This document shows positions 16,121-24,993 of a stretch of 36,867 nucleotides of DNA, piece by piece. Under the pieces are notes generated by a model that was given only the letters and a program-made list of their open reading frames with translations, ran no database searches and had not been told where the DNA came from. Location: contig CANPXW010000014.1 of the NCBI GenBank assembly GCA_947587025.1, forward strand, positions 1 through 36,867. Reading direction: 5' to 3'. A program made the translations under genes and the position numbers. Source of the stretch: an uncultured Oscillospiraceae bacterium (GTDB lineage: Bacteria > Bacillota > Clostridia > Oscillospirales > Oscillospiraceae). Numbering within the stretch: position 1 is the first letter of the stretch; every line of letters begins with the position of its first letter.

Positions 16121-17347
16121 TTATTTCAGGACTATCTTCCGATAGCTCTTCTTGCCCCGGCGCAGCAGCACGCCGGTGCGCAGCTTCTCCGCCGGAACGG
16201 CCAGGAACAGATCGGTGACCTTCTCACCGTCCAGGGTCACGCCGCCCTGGGCGATGTTCTGCCGGGCCTCGGAGTTGGACTTGCACAGTCCCGCCTTCAC
16301 CAGCAGGGTCTTGATGTCCGCAGCGCCGTCGGTAATATCAGCTTCGCTGATCTCCGTCACAGGCACGTCCTCGCCGGAGCCGGCACCGAACAGGGCTTTG
16401 GCCGCGCTCTGAGCCTTGGCCGCCTCCTCTTCGCCATGGACCATCTTCGTCAGCTCGTAGGCCAGTATCTCCTTGGCCTGGTTGATCTGCTGGTCGCGCC
16501 AGTGGTCCATTTCTTCTATTTGCTCCATGGGCAGGAAGGTGAGCATGCGGATGCACTTCATCACGTCCGCGTCGCCCACGTTGCGCCAGTACTGGTAGAA
16601 GTCGTAGGGGCTGGTCTTGTCCGGGTCCAGCCACACGGCGTTGCCGGCGGTCTTGCCCATCTTCATGCCCTGGGAGTCGGTGAGCAGGCTCACCGTCATG
16701 GCGTAGGCGTCGCGGCCCAGCTTGCGGCGGATAAGCTCCGTTCCGCCCAGCATGTTGCTCCACTGGTCGTTGCCGCCGAACTGCATGTTGCAGCCCAGGG
16801 TCTGGAACATGTGGTAGAAGTCATAGGACTGCATGATCATGTAGTTGAACTCCAGGAAGCTGAGGCCCTTCTCCATCCGCTGCTTATAGCACTCGGCCCG
16901 CAGCATGTTGTTCACGGAAAAGCAGGCGCCCACCTCCCGCAGCAGGTCCACGTAATTGAGGTCCAGCAGCCAGTCGGCATTGTTGACCATCATGGCCTGG
17001 CCGGGGCCCTCGCCGAAGTCGATGAACTTCTCCATCTGGCGCTTGAAGCACTCGGCGTTGTGGTCGATGGCCTCCTTGGTGAGCATCTTGCGCATGTCGC
17101 TGCGGCCGGATGGGTCGCCGATCATGGTGGTGCCGCCGCCGATGAGGGCGATGGGCCGGTTGCCGGCCTGCTGCAGGCGCTTCATGAACGTGAGCGTCAC
17201 GAAGTGGCCGGCGGTCAAACTGTCCGCCGTGCAGTCGAAGCCGATGTAAAAGGTGGCCTTTCCCTCGTTGATAAGGTCCTTGATCTTGTCCTCGTCCGTC
17301 ACCTGAGCGATGAGCCCGCGGGCGGTCAGTTCTTCATACAGGGTCAT
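16121..17347 (-). CDS. tyrS: Tyrosyl-tRNA synthetase
   Basis: Charges tRNA-Tyr. 408 residues from the ATG at 17347 (MTLYEELTARGLIAQ); the frame extends 11 codons upstream but this ATG has an AGGAG site and overlaps the recN stop as ATGA. Class I synthetase motifs: YIGFDCTADSLTAGHFVTL (HIGH-like region), the tyrosine-binding QSYDFYHMF, QFGGNDQWSNM, and the KMSKS-equivalent KMGKTAGNAVW. A C-terminal S4 domain carries NSEARQNIAQGGVTLDGEKV. No T-box leader is present, since the gene is internal to an operon. Confidence 0.97.
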   Translation of the reverse strand: MTLYEELTARGLIAQVTDEDKIKDLINEGKATFYIGFDCTADSLTAGHFVTLTFMKRLQQAGNRPIALIGGGTTMIGDPSGRSDMRKMLTKEAIDHNAECFKRQMEKFIDFGEGPGQAMMVNNADWLLDLNYVDLLREVGACFSVNNMLRAECYKQRMEKGLSFLEFNYMIMQSYDFYHMFQTLGCNMQFGGNDQWSNMLGGTELIRRKLGRDAYAMTVSLLTDSQGMKMGKTAGNAVWLDPDKTSPYDFYQYWRNVGDADVMKCIRMLTFLPMEQIEEMDHWRDQQINQAKEILAYELTKMVHGEEEAAKAQSAAKALFGAGSGEDVPVTEISEADITDGAADIKTLLVKAGLCKSNSEARQNIAQGGVTLDGEKVTDLFLAVPAEKLRTGVLLRRGKKSYRKIVLK

Positions 17348-19047
17348 TTTTGCTCTCCTTGATGCTGTTTTTTCTTCCACGCTCCCGCCGCGTCCAGCTG
17401 TTCGGCGGCGGATGCGGTCGTCGTCTGGGTGATATTGTCGCCGCCGGTGAGGCGGGCGATCTCTCTTGTCCGCCCGGTCCGGTCAAGCTCCGTCACGGTG
17501 GTATAGGTGCGGCCGTTCTTCTCGGACTTCTCGATGAGGTACTGGCTGTCGGCCATGGCCGCGATCTGGGGAAGGTGGCTGACGCACAGCACCTGCCGGT
17601 GCATGCCGGTGAGGGCCAGCTTCTCCCCCACCCGGCTGGCCGCCACGCCGGATACGCCGGTGTCGATCTCATCGAACACCGCCGTGGGCACCGGGTCGTT
17701 CTGGCCGAACACGGTCTTGAGCGCCAGCATGATGCGGCTCAGCTCGCCGCCGGAGGCGATGCGGCTGATGCGTCCAGGCTCCTCGCCGGCGTTGGCGCTC
17801 ATGAGAAAGCGCGCCTCGTCCGCGCCCTTGGGCCCGAAGCCGGGCTCGCCGCCCACCGGCGCAATCTCCGTCACGAACCGCACCGACGGCATGGAGAGCT
17901 CCTTCAGCTCCTGCTCCACCCGCGCCGCCAGGGCCTTGCCGGCCTCCCGACGGCTCACCGTGAGCTTTTGTGCCGCGCCCATGCAGTCCTTTATCAGTTC
18001 CCGCCGTTTCTGGGTGAGCTTTTCCAGCGCCTCGCCGCTATATTCTATCTCCGCCAGGCGGGCGGACGACTGCTCGTAGATGGCCAGCAGCTCCGCCTCG
18101 TCCGCAGCGGAGAATTTCTTCTCCAGCCGCCGCAGCTGGGCCAGCCGCCCCTCTACCCGGTCGAACTCCTCCGGGGAGAAGTCCAGGCTGTCCAGCACGT
18201 CCCGGACCCGCTCCGACGCGTCCTGCAAAAGGCTCACGGCCTCGGAGAGCGTGTCGTCCGCCGCCGCCAGATCGGCGCTCCAGCCCCGTGCGCGGGAAAG
18301 CCAACCCCGTGCCTGGCCGGTCAGCTCCACAGCGGAGGCCTCGTCGCCGTAAAGCGCGCCGAACGCGCCCTCGGCCGCCTCCCGCAGCTTCTCGCTGTTG
18401 CGCAGCAGCGCCGAGCGCTCCTCCAGCTGGGCCTCCTCGCCGGCCTTCAGCGCGGCCTTTTCCAGCTCCTGCACCCGGTATTCCAGGCTCTCCGCCAGCC
18501 GGCGGCGGGTCTCGTCGTCCATGGAAAGGCGCTCGATCTCTCTCTCATTGGCCTGATACGCCTCGTAGGCGGCGCGAAAGGCGGCAAGCTCGGTCCCATT
18601 CTGGGCGAAGGCGTCCAGATAGTCCAAATGCCGGCTCTCGTCCAGCAGCTGCCGGCCGTCGTTCTGGCCGTGGATGTCCACCAGCAGCGCGCCCAGCGCG
18701 CGCAGCTGCGCCGCCGTCACAGGCACGCCGTTGACACGGCAGGCTCCCTTTCCGTCGGCGGAGACGGTGCGCTGCACGATCAGCGTCCCGTCCTCCGGCT
18801 CCACGCCGTTTTCCCCGCACCAGTCCATGGCCGCGTCCGCGTCGAACACCGCCGCCGCCAGGCACCGGTCCGCGCCGGAGCGCACCAGCTCCCGACGGGT
18901 CCGTCCGCCGGTGACGGCGTACAGCGCGTCGATGACGATGCTCTTGCCCGCGCCGGTCTCGCCGGTGAGCACGTTCAGCCCCGGCCCGAAGGTGACGTCG
19001 GCCCGCTCCACCACCGCGATATTCTCGATGTGGAGGCTCCTGAGCAT
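17344..19047 (-). CDS. recN: DNA repair protein RecN
   Basis: SMC-like ATPase acting early at double-strand breaks in recombinational repair; cytosolic and nucleoid-associated. Walker A GETGAGKS at residues 29-36 follows the conserved MLRSLHIENIAVVERADVTF. The middle is a long charged coiled-coil region. The C-terminal half has the signature region RIASGGELSRIMLALK, Walker B VFDEIDTGVSG near 457 and the VSHLPQIAAMADSQYLI segment. 567 residues, normal length. It follows argR by 5 bases, the conserved argR-recN pairing of Firmicutes, and overlaps tyrS by 4. Confidence 0.97.
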   Translation of the reverse strand: MLRSLHIENIAVVERADVTFGPGLNVLTGETGAGKSIVIDALYAVTGGRTRRELVRSGADRCLAAAVFDADAAMDWCGENGVEPEDGTLIVQRTVSADGKGACRVNGVPVTAAQLRALGALLVDIHGQNDGRQLLDESRHLDYLDAFAQNGTELAAFRAAYEAYQANEREIERLSMDDETRRRLAESLEYRVQELEKAALKAGEEAQLEERSALLRNSEKLREAAEGAFGALYGDEASAVELTGQARGWLSRARGWSADLAAADDTLSEAVSLLQDASERVRDVLDSLDFSPEEFDRVEGRLAQLRRLEKKFSAADEAELLAIYEQSSARLAEIEYSGEALEKLTQKRRELIKDCMGAAQKLTVSRREAGKALAARVEQELKELSMPSVRFVTEIAPVGGEPGFGPKGADEARFLMSANAGEEPGRISRIASGGELSRIMLALKTVFGQNDPVPTAVFDEIDTGVSGVAASRVGEKLALTGMHRQVLCVSHLPQIAAMADSQYLIEKSEKNGRTYTTVTELDRTGRTREIARLTGGDNITQTTTASAAEQLDAAGAWKKKQHQGEQK

Positions 19048-19052
19048 CGCCC

Positions 19053-19508
19053 TTACCTCTTATAGGCCCGGCGCAGCTGGGCGCACAGGCGCTCGGCGGC
19101 GGCGGCGTTGCGCATGATGATGATGCCCGTATCGTCGCCGGCCACGGAGCCGAGCACCGCGTCCTCGCCCATGGCGTCCACCGCGCCGCAAACGGCGCTG
19201 GCCAGGCCGGGCATGGTACGCACCACCACGGTGTGCAGGGCATGGTCGAAGCTGATGCAGCCCTCCCGGAATATCTCCTCCATCCGGCGGGCGGCCTCGC
19301 TGGCCTCGTCCTCCCCCGCCTGGGCGTAGCGGTAGCGCCCGTCGGGGCCGATCTCCTTGACCAGACGCAGCTCCTTGATGTCACGGCTGACGGTGGCCTG
19401 GGTGCTGCTGACGCCCCGGGCCTGGAGCGCTTCCAGCATCTGGCCCTGGGTCTCGATGTTCTCTTCCGCGATGATCTGCAGGATCACGCTCTGTCTTGAC
19501 GTCTTCAT
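19053..19508 (-). CDS. argR: Arginine repressor ArgR/AhrC
   Basis: Hexameric arginine-responsive regulator of arginine biosynthesis, catabolism and uptake. 151 residues. The N-terminal winged helix has SSTQATVSRDIKELRLVK near residues 34-51. The C-terminal oligomerisation and arginine-binding domain has TMPGLASAVCGAVDAM and the Asp pair in VAGDDTGIIIM. GGGGGAG ribosome site; overlaps the nadK stop as ATGA. A possible target in the window is the dyad at 5469-5492. Confidence 0.97.
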   Translation of the reverse strand: MKTSRQSVILQIIAEENIETQGQMLEALQARGVSSTQATVSRDIKELRLVKEIGPDGRYRYAQAGEDEASEAARRMEEIFREGCISFDHALHTVVVRTMPGLASAVCGAVDAMGEDAVLGSVAGDDTGIIIMRNAAAAERLCAQLRRAYKR

Positions 19509-20359
19509 GCTCTCTCCCCCAATTTTTCAAATGCCGTCTCATAAAAGCTCTTCGTGCCCAGATCCGCCATGAGCAGCCTGTGAGCCGACTTTCTTACGAT
19601 CACTTCGTCCCCGTCCAGCAGGTCGATAAGGCCCCGGCCGTCTGCGCTCAGCACGCACCGCCGCCCATCGCTCACGTCGGAGGGCAGCACCTTCACCGTC
19701 CGCTCCGGCCCCAGCACGAAGGACCGGGCCGCCAGCATATGGGCGCAGACGGGCGTGAGGATGATGGCCTCGGCGTCCGGCTCCACCAGCGGTCCGCCGG
19801 CCGCCATGGAATAGGCCGTGGAGCCCGTTGGCGAGGAGACGATCACTCCGTCGCCGGAGAAGGCCAGGATGCGGCTGCCATCGCCCATGGCCGTCAGGTG
19901 CACGTTCTGCACGATACCGGAGATCACTGCGTCGTTGAGGGCGGTATCGAAGAACACCCGCTCCCCGCCCCGGCGTATCTCCACATCCAGCATCATCCGG
20001 GGCACTGTGGTGAAATCCCCCGCCGCCGCCTTTAACAGCAGGCCGGCGTTGGACCGGTCCAGCTCCGTCAAAAAACCGGTGTGGCCCAGATTCACCCCCA
20101 CCAGGGGCACCTCGTAGCCCATGACCTGGGGCGCGATGCGCAATATGGTGCCGTCGCCGCCCAGGGTCACCAACAGGTCCGCCCCCGGCAGAGCCTGTTC
20201 CAGCGGCAGGGTCTCGAAGCCGGGGTCCCGCCAGTGCTCGCCGCAGACCGGGCACACCGCCACATGGGCTCCCTTCTCCTCCAGCATGGCCTTCACCTGC
20301 CCGGTGAAGGAGAAATCGCCGTCCCGCTGCACGTTGGTACACAGAACGATCTTTTTCAT
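19505..20359 (-). CDS. nadK: NAD kinase
   Basis: Phosphorylates NAD to NADP. 284 residues with the kinase signature [12 protein letters not shown] near residue 70, [17 protein letters not shown] (the usual motif is NE; here the conserved position carries Asp) and the glycine-rich [16 protein letters not shown]. The start ATG at 20359 overlaps the tlyA stop as ATGA. Its place between tlyA and argR-recN is the conserved Firmicutes order. Confidence 0.96.
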   Translation of the reverse strand: MKKIVLCTNVQRDGDFSFTGQVKAMLEEKGAHVAVCPVCGEHWRDPGFETLPLEQALPGADLLVTLGGDGTILRIAPQVMGYEVPLVGVNLGHTGFLTELDRSNAGLLLKAAAGDFTTVPRMMLDVEIRRGGERVFFDTALNDAVISGIVQNVHLTAMGDGSRILAFSGDGVIVSSPTGSTAYSMAAGGPLVEPDAEAIILTPVCAHMLAARSFVLGPERTVKVLPSDVSDGRRCVLSADGRGLIDLLDGDEVIVRKSAHRLLMADLGTKSFYETAFEKLGERA

Positions 20360-21171
20360 CCGCTCTCTCCCCTCCCGGCGTCCAGCGCCTCATGAGAGGC
20401 GCGCACCACGCCAGCGCAGTCCGCCTCTATGGCCGGCCCGGCCGTATCCAGCCAGGCGAGATATTCTATATTGCCCTCCGGGCCCCGTACCGGGGAAAAG
20501 GTCAGTCCCCGCAGGAAGAGCCCCATCCCGGCCGCGTCGGCGATGGTCCGCTCCAGCACCTGGCGGTGCACCGCCGGGTCCCGGACCACGCCCTTTTTGC
20601 CCACCAGCTCCCGGCCCGCCTCGAACTGGGGCTTGACCAGGCAGGCGATCTGCCCGCCAGGGGCCAGCAGCCCCTTCACCGCCGGCAGCACCAGCCGCAG
20701 GGAGATGAAGGAGAGGTCCATCACCGCCAGGTCCATCCGCTCCGGGAACATGTCCGGCGTCAGGCTCCGGGCGTTGGTGCGCTCCATCACCGTGACCCGC
20801 TCGTCGTTGCGCAGGCCCCAGGCCAGCTGGCCGTAGCCAACGTCCACGGCGTACACATGGCGCGCGCCCCGCTGCAAAAGGCAGTCGGTGAACCCGCCGG
20901 TGGAAGCGCCGCAGTCGATGCAGATCAGCCCCGAGGGATCGATGGAAAAGGTGTCCAGCGCCTTTTCCAGCTTCAGGCCGCCCCGGCTGACGTAGGGCAG
21001 CTTTGCCCCCCGCAGCTCCACGGCCGCGCCCTCCGGCACGGTATTGCCCGGCCGGGTCTGCTTCTCCCCGTCCACGTATATCGCGCCGGCCATGATAAGG
21101 GCCTTGGCACGCTCCCGGCTCTGGGCCAGGCCCAGCTCGAACACCCGCTGATCAAGCCTTATCTTCGCCAT
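20356..21171 (-). CDS. tlyA: TlyA-family rRNA 2'-O-methyltransferase
   Basis: Predicted ribose methyltransferase of 16S/23S rRNA, often annotated as hemolysin-like TlyA. 271 residues: an N-terminal S4 RNA-binding domain ([31 protein letters not shown], residues 5-36) and an FtsJ-type methyltransferase domain with the SAM site [33 protein letters not shown] and the catalytic-region [14 protein letters not shown] and [12 protein letters not shown]. Overlaps dxs by 20 bases. The exact rRNA target here is not known. Confidence 0.94.
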   Translation of the reverse strand: MAKIRLDQRVFELGLAQSRERAKALIMAGAIYVDGEKQTRPGNTVPEGAAVELRGAKLPYVSRGGLKLEKALDTFSIDPSGLICIDCGASTGGFTDCLLQRGARHVYAVDVGYGQLAWGLRNDERVTVMERTNARSLTPDMFPERMDLAVMDLSFISLRLVLPAVKGLLAPGGQIACLVKPQFEAGRELVGKKGVVRDPAVHRQVLERTIADAAGMGLFLRGLTFSPVRGPEGNIEYLAWLDTAGPAIEADCAGVVRASHEALDAGRGESG

Positions 21172-23011
21172 GCAGCATCTCCAAAACGGTCCTCATCAGC
21201 GAGCCGTTGTCCAATCCTGTCTTATCCCGCAGGTCATACGGCTCTCCATGCTCCAGTATGCCGTCGCCCAGATTCACCAGCCGCGCCGCCCGCAGGCATA
21301 TGCCCGCCTGCTCGATCGCGGCCAGCAGCCGCTCGCCCACGCACCCGGCGGCACAGGCATCCTCCGCCACCAGCAGGACCCCGGTCCGGCGCACTGACTC
21401 CAGCACCAACTCCGGTTCCAGAGGCGAGAGCACGTTCAGCTTGATGACTTCGGGCTCGATGTCCCGGTCCCGGAGCATCCTGGCGGCCATCATGGCCTCG
21501 TTGATCTCCGTGCCGTAGGACACGATGGTGACGTCGCCGCCGTGAAAATGCACCGTCTCGGCCGTCTTCCCGGAGCTGTCTCCCAGAAAGACCCCCTCCC
21601 CGCCGCGAGGGTAGCGCACCGCCACGGGGCCGGTATCGGCCAGCACCGCCATGCGCAGCATGCTCCGCAGCTCCTGGAAGTTAGACGGCGCGTAGAGCTT
21701 CATTCCCGGCACGCTGCTCAGATAGGCCACATCGAAGGCACCTTGATGGGTGGCTCCGTCCTTGCCCACGATGCCGGCCCTGTCCACGCCGAAGACCACG
21801 TGCAGGCCCATCAGGGCCACGTCGTGGATGAGCATGTCGTAGCAGCGCTGCAAAAAGGTGGAGTACACCGCGAACACAGGCTTGAGCCCCTGGGCCGCCA
21901 TGCCGGCGGCCATGGCGCAGGCGTGTTCCTCAGCGATGCCCACGTCGAAGAACCGGTCGGGATAGGCCTCCTGGAAGCCGATGAGGCCCGTGCCCTCCTT
22001 CATGGCGGCGGTGATGGCCACCACGGACTTGTCCTCGCCGGCGATCTCCGTCAGCGCCCGGCCGAACACGGAGGAGAAGTCCTCGCCGGTATATTGGGGC
22101 ACGCCGGTCCGGGCGTCGAAAGCCCCCACGCCATGGAACGCCTCCGGAGCCTTTTCCGCCGGGGCGAAGCCCTTGCCCTTTTGGGTTATCACGTGCACCA
22201 GCACCGGCGCCCGGTACTGCTTGGCCCAGCGCAGGGCGTTGGCCACCTTGCGGATGTCGTGGCCGTCTATGGGTCCGATGTACTCGAAGCCCAGGTCGTC
22301 GAAGATGTTCTCCGTGATGATGCGCTCCTTGAGCCAGCGCTTGCCCCGGCTGATCATGCCGGAGACGAGGGGGATGCGGGGGATGACCGAGCCGCGATAC
22401 CACTTTTTGAACTTGATATACTCCACGCGGGTGCGCATCCGGCCCAGCATGTCCGCCAGACCGCCCACGCCCTCGTTGATGCTCATGCCGTTGTCGTTGA
22501 GGATGACCACCAGCGGCTCGCCGCTATGGCCGGCGTCGGACAGGCCCTCGAAGGCCATGCCGCCGTTGAGCGCGCCGTCTCCGATGAGGGCCACCACGTC
22601 GTAGTCCTCTCCCCTGGCCGTCCGGGCCCGTGCCATGCCCAGCGCCACGGACACGGAGTTGGACGCGTGCCCGGCGATGAAGGCGTCATGGACGCTCTCC
22701 GACGGCTTGGGAAAGCCCGCCATACCGCCCAGCTGGCGGAAGTCGTTGAAGCCTGCCGCCCGGCCGGTGAGGATCTTATGGGTATAGCACTGGTGCCCCA
22801 CATCGAACACCAACCTGTCACGGCTGGTGTCGTAGACCCGGTGCAGCGCCACCGTCAGCTCCACCGCCCCCAGATTGGACGCCAGATGACCTCCCTGCCT
22901 GGACAGGGACTCGATCAGATATTCTCTTATCTCCCGGCACAGCTCGTCCAGCGCCTCGGGCGGCAGAGCCCGCACATCCGCCGGGCTGTGTATATCATCC
23001 AACAGACCCAT
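21152..23011 (-). CDS. dxs: 1-deoxy-D-xylulose-5-phosphate synthase
   Basis: First enzyme of the MEP isoprenoid pathway, condensing pyruvate and glyceraldehyde 3-phosphate with thiamine diphosphate. 619 residues. [17 protein letters not shown] with the catalytic His near 42, [12 protein letters not shown], the thiamine-diphosphate motif [14 protein letters not shown]...LNDNGMSI (about 144-176), the pyrimidine domain with [18 protein letters not shown], and [23 protein letters not shown] are all intact. No clear ribosome site precedes the ATG at 23011, but the N terminus aligns with the family. First gene of the dxs-tlyA-nadK-argR-recN-tyrS unit; ispA lies upstream beyond a terminator and one extra gene. 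Confidence 0.97.
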   Translation of the reverse strand: MGLLDDIHSPADVRALPPEALDELCREIREYLIESLSRQGGHLASNLGAVELTVALHRVYDTSRDRLVFDVGHQCYTHKILTGRAAGFNDFRQLGGMAGFPKPSESVHDAFIAGHASNSVSVALGMARARTARGEDYDVVALIGDGALNGGMAFEGLSDAGHSGEPLVVILNDNGMSINEGVGGLADMLGRMRTRVEYIKFKKWYRGSVIPRIPLVSGMISRGKRWLKERIITENIFDDLGFEYIGPIDGHDIRKVANALRWAKQYRAPVLVHVITQKGKGFAPAEKAPEAFHGVGAFDARTGVPQYTGEDFSSVFGRALTEIAGEDKSVVAITAAMKEGTGLIGFQEAYPDRFFDVGIAEEHACAMAAGMAAQGLKPVFAVYSTFLQRCYDMLIHDVALMGLHVVFGVDRAGIVGKDGATHQGAFDVAYLSSVPGMKLYAPSNFQELRSMLRMAVLADTGPVAVRYPRGGEGVFLGDSSGKTAETVHFHGGDVTIVSYGTEINEAMMAARMLRDRDIEPEVIKLNVLSPLEPELVLESVRRTGVLLVAEDACAAGCVGERLLAAIEQAGICLRAARLVNLGDGILEHGEPYDLRDKTGLDNGSLMRTVLEMLHGEDKA

Positions 23012-23051
23012 ATTCGTTCAGCACCAATGATGTATTGATTATTTATGCGTG

Positions 23052-23108
23052 ATTATACGATTCTCTTGCATGTCTGCCTATCATAGCAAAATACGCCTTG
23101 GAATGCAA
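23052..23108 (-). promoter_or_regulatory. Promoter candidates for the dxs operon
   Basis: Two sigma-A-like options on the minus strand. Near: TAGGCA (23080-23075), 17 bases, TATAAT (23057-23052), giving a leader of about 34 bases. Far: TTGCAT (23108-23103), 17 bases, TATGAT (23085-23080) with an extended TG, overlapping the terminator of the preceding gene. Either would restart transcription after that terminator. Confidence 0.6.
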
Positions 23109-23118
23109 GGCGTATTTT
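23088..23118 (-). terminator. Terminator after the YD-repeat gene
   Basis: 13-bp perfect stem AAAATACGCCTTG (23088-23100) / CAAGGCGTATTTT (23106-23118) with loop GAATG. On the minus strand it ends in TATTTTGC. It cuts the upstream xseA-ispA unit off from dxs. Confidence 0.85.
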
Positions 23119-23148
23119 GTATATTTTCAGTTACAAATGAATACTATT

Positions 23149-24090
23149 TCATCCCACCTGCTCGTAGGTGAGCTCCAGATAATTGCCGTCGCCGGCGTCT
23201 GCCTTGACCAGGTATCCGTTCTCGTCAAAGGTCAAAGCCGGCTCCTTTGTATCCATCAGATAACCGACACTCACCGACGATTCTTCATTGAAGATCATCT
23301 CCAGCTGGAAAGAGGTCTGCATCTGGCCGTCATAGGTCGCTTCCGCGCCGCTGCATTTCAGGAACGGGACATAGGTATAGACGTAGCTGCCCTGGGACCA
23401 GCCCCAGTCGTAGTCGTGTGTCAGCTCCCGGCCCTGCTCATCATAGGTGTACACATCGCCGGCGGATGTGGTCGCGCTTCCGTCCTCCGCGTATTCATAG
23501 GTCATCTCGCTCACGTCGGAGAAGCCGGCATCGTCGGACCAGGTCTGCTTTTCGGCCGTCCTGCGCCCGGATTCATCGAAAGAATACTCTAACACGATCG
23601 TCTCTGTCGAATCCGTGCCGTCATTCGTTTTTCTGTTGATGACAGAGGTATTGCCGGTCGATACGCCATTCTCATCGTAGGCATACGTGACCGTACTCAC
23701 CGTCGTATTCTCCGTCGTACCCTCCGGGGACGACTGGGTGGACGTAGTGGTCCTGACTGTCTCCGCCAGGTTCCCGGCCTCGTCATAGGCATAGGTCACC
23801 TCCGAAGTAGATTCCTTCATCTCAGCTCTCTCGACGGTGAGTCTGCCCTGCTCGTCATACGTGTAATAGCGGGTGGAAATGGGGCTGTCGTCCACGGGGC
23901 CGGAGCGCAGCTCGTCAGGATAAAGCCCGTCGCCGTTATAGACCAGCGTGTAGACATTGCTGCTCCCATCCGAGGAGCAGCTCGTCACCTGGGTCAGGCG
24001 GTACGCAGGAGCCCCCTCCGCCGCGAGGACGGGGGCGCACAGGCTCAGCAGCAGCGCGGCTGCCATAAGGATAGAGATGGTGCGTTTCAT
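23149..24090 (-). CDS. Secreted YD-repeat-like protein of unknown function
   Basis: I do not recognise a named family. 313 residues with a signal peptide (MKRTISILMAAALLLSL, cleavage predicted after VLA near residue 23; no lipobox). The mature protein has at least seven degenerate Y/F-x-[YF]-D-E-x-G units: YTYDEQGRLT (76), YAYDEAGNLA (100), YAYDENGVST (136), YSFDESGRRT (168), YEYAEDGSAT (198), YTYDEQGREL (213) and LTFDENGYLV (287), spaced irregularly with Ser/Thr-rich stretches. These resemble the YD repeats of RHS/WapA proteins and of small secreted beta-sheet proteins. No toxin or RHS core is visible. A strong AAAGGAG site precedes the ATG. Base composition looks lower in GC than its neighbours. 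It sits between ispA and dxs, which are usually adjacent, and is probably cotranscribed with ispA. Confidence 0.75.
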   Translation of the reverse strand: MKRTISILMAAALLLSLCAPVLAAEGAPAYRLTQVTSCSSDGSSNVYTLVYNGDGLYPDELRSGPVDDSPISTRYYTYDEQGRLTVERAEMKESTSEVTYAYDEAGNLAETVRTTTSTQSSPEGTTENTTVSTVTYAYDENGVSTGNTSVINRKTNDGTDSTETIVLEYSFDESGRRTAEKQTWSDDAGFSDVSEMTYEYAEDGSATTSAGDVYTYDEQGRELTHDYDWGWSQGSYVYTYVPFLKCSGAEATYDGQMQTSFQLEMIFNEESSVSVGYLMDTKEPALTFDENGYLVKADAGDGNYLELTYEQVG

Positions 24091-24138
24091 GGTATATTCT
24101 CCTTTCTCTTCATAAGACGCGCCTGGCGCAGGCCAGCC

Positions 24139-24951
24139 TTATTCCTCTCGCTCCGCCAGCTTTTTCGTCAGCTGGCGGAGAAAGTCCGTGTCGTCGAAGG
24201 CGTCCAGCAGCGCGTAGGCGTCCTGGGTGTAGCCCTCGGTCATCTCCCGGCACTTTTCCGGCCCCAGCAGTGCGCAGAAGCCGTCCCCGTCCAGCGCGTC
24301 GTCCCGGCACTGGAAGGCCATGCCCAGCGCCGCGCCGAAATCCCGTGCGGCGGCGACAGTGTCCTCGTCCGCGCCGGCGGCTGCCGCGCCCATGGCGCAG
24401 GCCGCGCCGATCAGCGCGGCGGTCTTGCAAAGGTCCGTGGCCGTCAGGCCCTCGGCGGTGATGTCCGTGTCGTTCAGGTCCATGAACTGGCCGCCGCAGA
24501 TGCCCCCCAGGCCGGCCGCGCCGCTGAGGATGCGGCAGCAGCGGTAGCGGTCCGCCTCCGGGATGGGCGCGTCGCACACGGCGGCGAATGCCTCCGCCTG
24601 CAGGCAGTCCCCCGCCAGCACCGCCGTGCCCTCTCCAAACCGCACGTGGTTGGAGGGCTTGCCCCGGCGCTCATCGTCGTCGTCCATGCAGGGCAGATCG
24701 TCGTGGATGAGGCTGTAGGTGTGCAGCAGCTCCACCGCGCAGGCCACCGGCAGCGCGTCGTCCGGCTCCAGCCCGCAGATACGGGCAAATTCAAGGCACA
24801 GCACCGGCCGCACCCGCTTGCCCCCCGGCGTCAGGGTGTACAGCATCGCCTGGCGCAGGCCGTCCGCCTGGTCCTGAGCGGGCACGAACCGCCCCGCCAG
24901 CCATAGCTCCACCTTGGCCCTGTAGCTGTCATACCTCTCCATCATATTCAT
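24139..24951 (-). CDS. ispA: Geranyl/farnesyl diphosphate synthase, shortened near the second Asp motif
   Basis: Short-chain trans-prenyltransferase building geranyl/farnesyl diphosphate from IPP and DMAPP. 270 residues. Typical: GGKRVRPVLCL, first Asp-rich motif DDLPCMD (84-90) followed by DDDERRGKPSNH, LAGDCLQAEAF, GGQFMDL and a KT pair at 176-177. The second Asp motif reads QCRDDALD (214-221). In relatives about 16-24 residues with GKPxGSDxxxxKxTY follow; here the chain goes straight to GDGFCALLGPEK, so that loop and its conserved Lys are missing. The frame is otherwise clean. GGAGAGGAG ribosome site. Function is likely but activity or product length may differ. Confidence 0.9.
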   Translation of the reverse strand: MNMMERYDSYRAKVELWLAGRFVPAQDQADGLRQAMLYTLTPGGKRVRPVLCLEFARICGLEPDDALPVACAVELLHTYSLIHDDLPCMDDDDERRGKPSNHVRFGEGTAVLAGDCLQAEAFAAVCDAPIPEADRYRCCRILSGAAGLGGICGGQFMDLNDTDITAEGLTATDLCKTAALIGAACAMGAAAAGADEDTVAAARDFGAALGMAFQCRDDALDGDGFCALLGPEKCREMTEGYTQDAYALLDAFDDTDFLRQLTKKLAEREE

Positions 24952-24993
24952 ATCGCTCTCTCCTCTCCGCGATGAATGATCATGTACGAGCGT

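Noticed and set aside
18038-18304. Short frames inside recN and similar genes as possible nested small genes
   Set aside because: No ribosome site or recognisable product; composition matches the high-GC shadow frames found everywhere in the window.
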